DNA of 5,021 nucleotides from Pseudomonadota bacterium (GTDB lineage: Bacteria > Pseudomonadota > Alphaproteobacteria > Caulobacterales > Aquidulcibacteraceae), in NCBI GenBank assembly GCA_023461135.1, contig JAEWNX010000116.1, forward strand, positions 1 through 5,021. The letters run 5' to 3'. The notes under the pieces were generated by a model. That model saw only the letters and a list, made by a program, of their open reading frames with translations, was not told where the DNA came from and did not search any database. Of the stretch, positions 1 through 5,021 are shown piece after piece. The position numbers and the translations under genes are program-made. The first letter of the stretch is position 1; each line of letters opens with the position of its first letter.

Positions 1-32
1 CCCCCGGCCCGCGAAACCAAGCATCGCACCTG

Positions 33-61
33 CTGACCTGCGGCGCAACATACCACATATT
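33..61 (+). promoter_or_regulatory. Candidate sigma70-type promoter upstream of the first gene
   Basis: CTGACC at 33-38 matches 4 of 6 positions of the -35 consensus, and CATATT at 56-61 matches 4 of 6 of the -10 consensus, with a 17-nt spacer. The -10 lies in a locally AT-rich patch (about 47-66) that stands out in this GC-rich DNA. Transcription would begin near 68, giving a leader of roughly 33 nt before the ATG at 101. No good Shine-Dalgarno sequence is visible before that ATG. This is pattern matching only; such partial matches also occur by chance. Positions 1-32 show nothing else. A short open stretch from the left edge to a TGA at 34-36 could be the tail of an upstream gene, but it is too short to judge. 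Confidence 0.28.
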
Positions 62-100
62 TGCATCGACAGGCGCGTATTGGCACTTCTTTGAATTGAC

Positions 101-958
101 ATGCGAACCCACCGAAGAGCGGCTGAGCTTCGACGCCAGATCGCCTATCTGACTGCGCTTCTTGGCGCCGACGAGGCGCTCACGCCGCAATCAAAGCGCC
201 TTCAAGCATGGCGCTCAGAACTCGAAACGCAAGGGTATGAGGCCCATGACATCCCCGAGATGCTCAGGATCGAGAACAAGTGGTTCACAGCAACAGAGCG
301 TGCGCCGGACGAACTCCTTGAGGGGCTGAAGAGCGAACTGCCCGAAGCGGAGCAGCGGGAAGAAGAAGAGCGCATCGAGCTTGCGCGCCTCGCCACTGGC
401 GAGCCCTCCTGGGGCATTCCGATGGCCCTGGCGTGGATACGTTTCAGGGATGTCGAGCAAGCGTGCCGGTTTCTGGAACGCCGCGACGCGCTCATGTCGC
501 TTTGGCGCGACGGTTTGGAAACCAATGAGCTTGAACGTCAGCTTTCCAGCGGTGTGCTGCGTTGCACCGGTGCGCGCGACGGCGATCGTCGCGAGATCAA
601 TCCGGCGGATTGGGCGCGCGAAGGTCGCGAGGGTCTTCGACTCATGCGGGACTCAGAACCCTACGCGGCGCGTCCCGGTGAAAAGGCCTCGTACACACAA
701 TTGCGGCTTCAACGCCAAGCGGTCCAGAGTGCATTTCCCACGCCCGGCAAACCGGCGGATAGCCATGCGCCGTTTCTCGCCGCCGCGAGAAACTACCTGG
801 CTCATGGCGAAGGCCGGGTGGGATGGGATCTACTCTGGACGCATGTAGCCGAGAAGCTCGGGGTAAGTGTCTCCAAGCGGCGGAAGGAGAAGCTGGAGCC
901 AAAGCTGCGGGAGGAATTCCCGCATCGATTTGGTCGCGGCCGCTTGAAACGAAAATAA
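101..958 (+). CDS. Hypothetical protein, 285 aa, unknown function
   Basis: I do not recognise a named family with confidence. The frame is open for 285 codons and is the longest in the region. The ATG at 101 is the first usable start, because an in-frame TGA lies at 92-94. The product looks soluble, with no signal peptide or membrane segment. The N-terminus is basic (residues 1-13). Residues about 69-97 are very rich in Glu, Leu and Arg and probably form a long helix or short coiled coil. A central block has the pattern ALAWIRFRD (109-117), then a helix, then a GVLRCTGARDGDRREI stretch (151-166) followed by PADW (168-171). From memory this resembles a repeated unit in alphaproteobacterial hypothetical proteins, where a short beta-like GxLRxxGxRxG segment precedes a conserved Trp. 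The C-terminus (258-285) is strongly basic, which suggests nucleic-acid contact (inference). It lies 107 bp upstream of the methylase operon on the same strand, so it could be an accessory or regulatory gene of the element. An alternative is an unrelated host gene at the element's edge. Confidence 0.8.
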   Translation: MRTHRRAAELRRQIAYLTALLGADEALTPQSKRLQAWRSELETQGYEAHDIPEMLRIENKWFTATERAPDELLEGLKSELPEAEQREEEERIELARLATGEPSWGIPMALAWIRFRDVEQACRFLERRDALMSLWRDGLETNELERQLSSGVLRCTGARDGDRREINPADWAREGREGLRLMRDSEPYAARPGEKASYTQLRLQRQAVQSAFPTPGKPADSHAPFLAAARNYLAHGEGRVGWDLLWTHVAEKLGVSVSKRRKEKLEPKLREEFPHRFGRGRLKRK

Positions 959-972
959 TCACCCCCGCTAAT
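944..972 (+). promoter_or_regulatory. Candidate promoter of the methylase-DUF5681-terminase operon
   Basis: TTGAAA at 944-949 matches 5 of 6 of the -35 consensus. GCTAAT at 967-972 matches 4 of 6 of the -10 consensus, and the spacer is exactly 17 nt. The -10 region runs into the AT-rich CTAATTAAAT, a composition break from its surroundings. The -35 overlaps the last codons of the preceding gene. Transcription would begin near 979 and leave a leader of about 87 nt before the ATG at 1066, which would contain the inverted repeat at 1016-1053. This is the best promoter match I found ahead of the three-gene cluster. It is still inferred from sequence alone, and read-through from the first gene is also possible. 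Confidence 0.35.
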
Positions 973-1015
973 TAAATCCCCCCGTCGTTTTCGCATCGTT
1001 TGGCCCCCTCACTTG

Positions 1016-1053
1016 CGTGACGTCAGAGCGCCGCAATTGGCGTTCGCGTCACG
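1016..1053. promoter_or_regulatory. Nested inverted repeat in the leader of the methylase gene (possible operator or RNA hairpin)
   Basis: The outer arms CGTGACG (1016-1022) and CGTCACG (1047-1053) are perfect 7-bp inverted repeats. Inside them, AGCGCC (1027-1032) pairs with GGCGTT (1039-1044) around a 6-nt loop, with one G-T wobble. The left outer arm is part of a perfect 8-bp palindrome, TGACGTCA (1018-1025). The structure ends 12 nt before the ATG at 1066, so as RNA it would lie against the ribosome-binding region, and as DNA it could be an operator for a regulator. No T-run follows it, so it is not a convincing terminator for the upstream gene. Confidence 0.4.
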
Positions 1054-1065
1054 AAAGCGAAACCC

Positions 1066-2508
1066 ATGTCACCACCCTCCTTGGGTGCGAATGCGCCCGA
1101 GGCGGCGCGCGCGCTCTACCGCGATCTTCTCCTGAAGGTCGCTTACGTCGCCGTCGGCGAACTGAAACAGTACGAGCGCCATGCGCGCACGCATGACGAT
1201 CGCCAGATCGAACAGATCAAATCATCGATCGCCGCGTTCGGGTTCGTTAGCCCGCTCATCGTTGATCAGAACGACGTGCTGATTGCCGGCCACGCGCGGC
1301 TCCTCGCCGCTGAGGCGCTGGGGTTTGAACGCGTGCCGGTGCTGCGGCTTGATCATTTGAGCGAAGCGGACGCTGCGGCGCTCAGGATCGCCGATAACCG
1401 GCTGGCTGAGCTGGCGGGTTGGGACAAATCGATCCTCGCCATCGAGTTCTCGCATTTGGCCCACCTCGATTGCACGTTGGACCTTGCGTTCGATCTGTCG
1501 ATCACCGGGTTCGCACTGCCGGAGATCGACCAAATCATCCAGCAGGCCAACGCGGGCGACAACGAGAACGAAGACGAGGCCGCCCAAGTTCATTCAGGCG
1601 CGCCCGCGGTCTCCCGATTGGGCGATGTCTGGATCCTGGGTGAGCATCGGATTCTGTGCGGCGATTCTTGCAGCGAAGCCTCCTACCGGCGGCTTATGCT
1701 GGACGAGCGCGCGGCCGCCGGTTTTCACGACGGGCCCTACAACGTCAGCATCCAGCGCCACGTGTCCCGAAGCGGCAAGCACGCCGAGTTCGTGATGGGC
1801 GTGGGCGAAATGAGCGCTGAGGAATTCACGGCGTTCAATGCCCGATGGCTTAGCCATGCCGCGGCAAGCAGCGCTCCTGGGGCGATCCAGTTCACGTGCA
1901 TGGATTTTCGCCACATGCGCGAGATGTTGGACGCAGGCCGCGCCGCAAAGCTCGACCTCCTCAATCTTGCGGTCTGGAACAAGGGCGCCGGCGCCATGGG
2001 TTCGCTTTACCGAAGCCAACATGAACTTGTGTTCGTGTGGAAGGAGCCCAGCGTCAAGCACACCAACAACGTCCAGCTCGGTAAGTTCGGCAGAAACAGA
2101 ACAAACGTTTGGGATTATCCAGGCGCGACCGCCCTTCGGCGCGAGCTTGAGCTTCATCCCACCCCCAAGCCCGTCGCGCTCGTCGCCGACGCCCTCCGCG
2201 ACGTCACGCACCGCGGCGATGTTGTGCTGGATTGCTTTTCCGGGTCCGGCACCACTGTCCTCGCCGCGGCGAAGACCGGCCGGCGCGCCCGCGTGATCGA
2301 ACTTGACCCCGGTTATGTCGATGTCGCCGTGCGCCGTTGGGAAGCCTGGTCGGGCGAAAGCGCCCGCCACGCAGAGAGCGGGCTCTCCTTCGCCGACACG
2401 GCCGCGGAGCGCAGTGTCGCGGCCGAACCCGCAAGCACCGAGACGGCTCCCCCACAACCGCCGGCGCCTACCGTGCGCGTACGCCGGCGCGCGCCAGCCA
2501 AGTCGTGA
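1066..2508 (+). CDS. ParB-domain/DNA methyltransferase fusion (orphan beta-class N6-adenine or N4-cytosine type)
   Basis: Predicted to transfer a methyl group from S-adenosylmethionine to an exocyclic amine of adenine or cytosine in DNA. Residues about 28-115 form a ParB/Srx-like N-terminal domain, with SSIAAFGFVSPLIVD, the GHARLLAAEALG box (75-86) and an IADNRLAE segment (108-115). A linker (about 120-183) leads to a GDVWILGEHRILCGDS entry segment (186-201). Motif IV is DGPYN (222-226), and the AdoMet-binding motif I is DCFSGSGTT (389-397). HPTPKP (364-369) and IELDPGYVDVAVRRWE (411-426) are typical of this family. Motif IV before motif I is the beta-class order. Relatives I remember have DPPYN, so the Gly at 223 is odd; Asp, the second Pro and Tyr are kept. 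The last ~50 residues are low-complexity with a basic end. About 25 residues precede the ParB domain, and no later Met offers a better start. No restriction endonuclease is adjacent. The next gene begins 13 nt downstream, which suggests an operon. Base specificity cannot be read from sequence. Confidence 0.93.
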   Translation: MSPPSLGANAPEAARALYRDLLLKVAYVAVGELKQYERHARTHDDRQIEQIKSSIAAFGFVSPLIVDQNDVLIAGHARLLAAEALGFERVPVLRLDHLSEADAAALRIADNRLAELAGWDKSILAIEFSHLAHLDCTLDLAFDLSITGFALPEIDQIIQQANAGDNENEDEAAQVHSGAPAVSRLGDVWILGEHRILCGDSCSEASYRRLMLDERAAAGFHDGPYNVSIQRHVSRSGKHAEFVMGVGEMSAEEFTAFNARWLSHAAASSAPGAIQFTCMDFRHMREMLDAGRAAKLDLLNLAVWNKGAGAMGSLYRSQHELVFVWKEPSVKHTNNVQLGKFGRNRTNVWDYPGATALRRELELHPTPKPVALVADALRDVTHRGDVVLDCFSGSGTTVLAAAKTGRRARVIELDPGYVDVAVRRWEAWSGESARHAESGLSFADTAAERSVAAEPASTETAPPQPPAPTVRVRRRAPAKS

Positions 2509-2521
2509 ACGGGGCTGGGCG

Positions 2522-3079
2522 ATGACGAAGAAACGCAAACGGTCGGCGAGGGCGGCGAAGGCCGCGCCGGGTAACTACGATATCGGGCGCGGAAAGCCGC
2601 CCGCCCATAGCCGTTGGGGTCCCGGCCAGAGCGGCAACCCCGGCGGCCGCAAGAAGGGCCAGCGCAACTACAAGACCATGGTGCTCGAAGTCTTCGAAGC
2701 GGAAATCGAGGTCACGGAGAACGGACGCAAGTCCAAGTGCACCGTGGCAAAGGCGCTCCTGCTGACTCTGGTTCAGGGCGGGCTGAAGGACCGCGACATC
2801 CGCGCCATCGCCCGCGCCCTTGAGCTTTACGAGCGCTATGCCGACACGGCCGAGGAAGAAGACAAAGAGAACGAACCGCTCTCCGAAGAGGACCGGGACA
2901 TCATCGCGCGGGCTATGGGCGTCGATGCTGCGCAAGGCCGCGGCGATGATGAGGGCGATAACGAAACGGACGACGAGGACGAGGCGGAGGTCGACGAGGA
3001 CGCCCAAGGCCAGGCGGACGAGGCTGAAGACAGTCGTGACGACCATGCCCGTGGCGAAGACGAGGATGGCGGTCCATGA
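2522..3079 (+). CDS. DUF5681 domain protein, putative small terminase-like partner
   Basis: 185 aa. The N-terminus is basic (KKRKR at 3-7). The DUF5681 signature follows: GRGKPPAHSRWGPGQSGNPGGRKKG (22-46), a short helix-strand segment (about 51-75), and helices at about 76-108 ending in ALELYERY, then LSEEDRDIIARAM (120-132). The rest (141-185) is a very acidic tail: 24 of 45 residues are Asp or Glu. The ATG at 2522 is chosen because the DUF5681 block begins about 20 residues later. An in-frame ATG at 2303 would overlap the methylase by about 200 nt and add only Arg/Pro-rich shadow sequence. The stop overlaps the terminase start in ATGA, so the two are probably translationally coupled. DUF5681 genes are known to me mainly as neighbours directly upstream of large terminases in proteobacterial prophages. 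A role as small terminase or DNA-recognition adaptor is inferred from position and from the basic/acidic layout, not demonstrated. Confidence 0.88.
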   Translation: MTKKRKRSARAAKAAPGNYDIGRGKPPAHSRWGPGQSGNPGGRKKGQRNYKTMVLEVFEAEIEVTENGRKSKCTVAKALLLTLVQGGLKDRDIRAIARALELYERYADTAEEEDKENEPLSEEDRDIIARAMGVDAAQGRGDDEGDNETDDEDEAEVDEDAQGQADEAEDSRDDHARGEDEDGGP

Positions 3080-4560
3080 GCGACGATTACGCGCTCCTTC
3101 GTGCTTACGTGCGCCAGGACCTTTCCGCCTTCGTGCAGAAGTGCTTCGTCACGCTCGAGCCGGGCGCGGCGTACAGGCACAACTGGCACATCGACCACCT
3201 ATGCTATCAGCTTGAACGCGTCGCCCGCGGCGAGGTCAGGCGCCTCATCATCAACGTCCCGCCGCGGTCGATGAAGTCGATCACGGTCTCTGTAGGCTTC
3301 ACGACCTGGCTCATGGGGCGCGACCCGACCAAGAAAATCATGTGCGTCTCCTACGCCGAGGACCTGGCGCGCAAGCTTGCCGGCGACGCCAAGCTCGTGA
3401 TGGACGCAGACTGGTACCGCGACGCCTTCCCGCAGCTTGCCTTCACCTCTAAGCGGCCGAAGCTTACCGACCTCCAGACCACACGGCAGGGCTACAGGTT
3501 CGCCGCCGGCATGAACGGCGCCATCCTCGGGCGCGGCGCAGACGTCATCGTCATCGACGATCCCATCAAGCCCTCGGACGCCCTCTCCGCGGCCGAGCGC
3601 AGGCGCATCAACGACGCCTACGACATGGCGGTCTACACGCGCCTCAACAACAAGATCAGCGGCGCCATCGTCATCATCATGCAGCGCCTCCACGAGGATG
3701 ACCTTGTGGGCCACGTCATGGCGCGCGACGATTGGGAGGTCGTCTCCATCCCTGCGACGGCGATCGCCGACCAGCGCTACCAGTTGCGCTACCGCGAGGC
3801 CCTTACTCGCCGGCCTCTCTTTTACGACCGTCGCGCCGGTGAAGTGCTCCACCCGGAGCGCGAACCCCTCTCGGTGCTGGAGGTCAATCGGCGCGTCCTG
3901 GGCAGCCTTGTCTATTCCGCGCAGTACCAGCAGGCCCCTACGCCGGTGGAAGGCAACATCGTCCGACGCGACTGGATCCGGACTTTTGCGGAGCGGCCGG
4001 CCACGTTCGACTTCACCATCGCGTCCTGGGACACCGCCTCAACGCTTTCGGAAACCGCGGACTTTTCCGTAGGCCAAGTCTGGGGCGTCAAGGGCCTCGA
4101 CTTCTATCTCATAGACAGTGTGCGCGGGCGCTTCGAGATGCCCGAACTCAGGCGCCAAGTGGTGGACCTCGCGCACCGCCATCGCGTCGATCAGACGCTG
4201 ATCGAGAACACTGAGACGGGCCGCGCGCTGGAACAGGACTTGCGCCGCACGGGCGTGCTTCGGGCGGTGCTGCAAAGGTCTCGTATCGACAAGGAAGCGC
4301 GCTTCCTGGCGCAATCGGCGCGGTTCGAGGCGGGCCAGGTGCACGTGGCCAACGATGCTCCCTGGCTGGCCGAGTGGATGGACGAACTTTTGTCCTTTCC
4401 TAATGCCCGCCACGACGACCAGGTTGACGCCACTAGCCAGGCGCTCAACCACCTCACCTGGCGCGCGCATCGCGACCTTCGGCGCAGGACCCCACGCCAG
4501 CGCCCAAAAGGCGGTCCGCGCCCGCTAGGCGCTCCGCTCCCCAGAAGGGCGACCGACTGA
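3076..4560 (+). CDS. terL: Phage large terminase subunit (TerL), complete
   Basis: 494 aa, the full length expected. It acts as the ATP-driven packaging motor and headful or site-specific nuclease at the procapsid portal. The ATPase domain (about 1-250) has a Walker A-like VPPRSMKS (61-68), a form common in this terminase branch. Walker B is DVIVIDDP (156-163), followed by the coupling segment IMQRLHEDDLVG (201-212). GEVLHPEREPL (255-265) and SAQYQQAPTP (281-290) lead into the C-terminal RNase H-like nuclease domain. That domain has SWDTA (Asp319), LIENTETG (Glu377) and RHDDQVDA (445-452, with Asp447, Asp448 and Asp451), so the acidic metal-binding residues appear intact. The C-terminal family resembles the one named after archaeal phage psiM2 ORF9 (from memory). 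Residues 463-494 are a basic, Pro-rich tail. The start is set by the ATGA overlap with the preceding gene, with GAGG at 3062-3065 as a plausible ribosome-binding site. No frameshift or internal stop is seen. A candidate terminator follows the stop by about 16 nt, and no portal gene follows within the window. Confidence 0.96.
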   Translation: MSDDYALLRAYVRQDLSAFVQKCFVTLEPGAAYRHNWHIDHLCYQLERVARGEVRRLIINVPPRSMKSITVSVGFTTWLMGRDPTKKIMCVSYAEDLARKLAGDAKLVMDADWYRDAFPQLAFTSKRPKLTDLQTTRQGYRFAAGMNGAILGRGADVIVIDDPIKPSDALSAAERRRINDAYDMAVYTRLNNKISGAIVIIMQRLHEDDLVGHVMARDDWEVVSIPATAIADQRYQLRYREALTRRPLFYDRRAGEVLHPEREPLSVLEVNRRVLGSLVYSAQYQQAPTPVEGNIVRRDWIRTFAERPATFDFTIASWDTASTLSETADFSVGQVWGVKGLDFYLIDSVRGRFEMPELRRQVVDLAHRHRVDQTLIENTETGRALEQDLRRTGVLRAVLQRSRIDKEARFLAQSARFEAGQVHVANDAPWLAEWMDELLSFPNARHDDQVDATSQALNHLTWRAHRDLRRRTPRQRPKGGPRPLGAPLPRRATD

Positions 4561-4575
4561 TTTTGCGGAGCGGGC

Positions 4576-4616
4576 TTGCCGCGGTGTCGGCGTGGACCGG
4601 GCAACTCCCCCTTTTT
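4576..4616 (+). terminator. Candidate intrinsic terminator after the terminase gene
   Basis: TTGCC plus CGGT (4576-4580 and 4582-4585, with a bulged G at 4581) pairs perfectly with ACCGGGCAA (4596-4604). This gives a 9-bp stem with a single bulge and a 10-nt loop. Seven nucleotides later comes a run of five T (4612-4616). The position, 16 nt after the terminase stop, suits a terminator. The gap between stem and T-run is longer than in a classic intrinsic terminator, so efficiency is uncertain. Confidence 0.4.
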
Positions 4617-5021
4617 GCTGGCCGAAGGCTTTCAGCTGCCCCACAGGCGCATCAGCAGGGCCGCCAGGACCGCGAGCACCCGTCCGCCGCCCAAAGCCTC
4701 CAGCGCGACGGAGAGCGCTCATTGGCGACGGGGCGGGTTTCGCCGCGCCGGGCGTCATCGGTCCCTGGAATCGCAACGCTCGGTCCATACGCTCAGCCAC
4801 GCCACTTGAGCGCGATCGCCCTTCTTCGCCTCACCCGGTCCCCGGGCAAAGGCGCCGGGTACCAGCCGGCTAAGCGCGCCATTGGCCGCTCCGAAGCCTG
4901 AATTGCGGCTGCGCGCGCAGCGCAGGCGCGTCGTGTCTCGTGACTCGTTCTTTTGACGAGGGGCTGGGCGAGAACGATCTTGAGCCGGCTGACTCCCCCG
5001 TCGGCGCGCCCGCTTCAATGG
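4617..5021. other. About 400 bp with no gene that can be supported
   Basis: All six frames contain short open stretches, but none gives a protein I recognise. The longest ones (+ strand about 4563-4901, - strand about 4525-4800 and 4755-5018) are Arg/Pro/Ala/Ser-rich, as expected from non-coding frames in GC-rich DNA. None has a clear ribosome-binding site. No portal, protease or capsid motif, tRNA, or obvious insertion-sequence end is visible. The stretch could be intergenic DNA, an eroded gene, or the leader of a gene beginning beyond the right edge; an ATG at 5018-5020 is too close to the edge to assess. A GC palindrome lies at 4904-4924. Confidence 0.6.
4904..4924. repeat. GC-rich perfect palindrome with bulged extension
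   Basis: GCTGCGCGCGCAGC at 4908-4921 is a perfect 14-bp palindrome. TGC (4904-4906) and GCA (4922-4924) extend it if one G (4907) is bulged. It contains alternating CG steps. It is not followed by a T-run, so it is not a normal terminator. It may be a protein-binding site or simply a chance product of GC-rich sequence. Confidence 0.45.

Noticed and set aside
906..924. 7-bp stem with 5-nt loop (TGCGGGA / TCCCGCA) near the end of the first gene
   Set aside because: It lies inside coding sequence 34 nt before the stop and has no T-run after it, so it is not a terminator.
2303..2521. Longer version of the DUF5681 protein starting at the in-frame ATG at 2303
   Set aside because: It would overlap the methylase C-terminal coding region by about 200 nt, and the added residues are Arg/Pro-rich frame-shadow sequence. 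The ATG at 2522 fits the family start and gene spacing.
1594..2538. 314-codon open frame on the minus strand inside the methylase gene
   Set aside because: It is antisense to a gene with clear motifs, has no recognisable domain, and is typical of GC-rich DNA where stops are rare opposite a coding frame.
3199..3852. 217-codon open frame on the minus strand inside the terminase gene
   Set aside because: It is rich in Val, Asp, Gly and Arg with no domain and lies fully antisense to conserved terminase motifs; judged a shadow.
4760..4840. Possible remnant of an IS5-type transposase C-terminus (HLSAIALL-like stretch)
   Set aside because: Only about seven residues resemble the family, the upstream conserved residues are absent, and no terminal inverted repeat is seen.
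4960..4971. 12-bp direct repeat GGGGCTGGGCGA shared with 2511-2522
   Set aside because: One shared 12-mer is about what chance gives in 5 kb of GC-rich DNA, and the contexts differ (a start region versus a gene-poor stretch).
4953..4981. TTGACG as a -35 box for a promoter reading off the right edge
   Set aside because: The hexamer is good, but at 17-nt spacing the -10 position reads GATCTT, a poor match, and no gene start follows within the window that would support it.
1..5021. CRISPR array, tRNA or rRNA gene, toxin-antitoxin pair
   Set aside because: I saw no regularly spaced repeats, no tRNA-like arm pattern, no rRNA-like stretch and no small paired genes.

Overview
The window is GC-rich DNA (visibly well above 60% G+C) with tightly spaced genes on the + strand. 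The protein families suggest an alphaproteobacterial chromosome carrying a prophage-type or gene-transfer-agent-like DNA-packaging module. The taxonomic guess is inference from composition and remembered homologue patterns; no marker gene is present.

Layout: (1) A ~100-bp leader with a candidate promoter. (2) An intact 285-aa protein of unknown function (101-958), helical, with charged ends. (3) A 107-bp intergenic gap holding a candidate sigma70-like promoter, whose -35 lies inside the end of gene 1, and a two-part inverted repeat just before the next start. (4) Three genes in tandem: a ParB-domain/DNA-methyltransferase fusion (1066-2508), a DUF5681 protein with a strongly acidic tail (2522-3079), and a complete large terminase (3076-4560). 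They are 13 nt apart and then overlap by 4 nt (ATGA), so they are probably one operon. (5) A hairpin plus T-run immediately after the terminase that looks like an imperfect intrinsic terminator. (6) About 400 bp with no gene I can support; no portal gene begins there.

How the genes may work together: the terminase is the ATP-driven motor and nuclease that cuts and packages DNA. The DUF5681 protein sits where a small terminase subunit normally lies and may be its DNA-recognition or adaptor partner. The methyltransferase has a DNA-binding-type ParB domain and no restriction enzyme beside it, so it is an orphan modification enzyme that could protect or mark the element's DNA. Its catalytic motif IV reads DGPY where close relatives, as I remember them, have DPPY. 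The recurring order methylase - DUF5681 - terminase is one I recognise from alphaproteobacterial prophage-like regions, so the module is not new in itself. The least explained parts are the first gene, the leader inverted repeat, the DGPY variant, and the apparent end of the operon right after the terminase.
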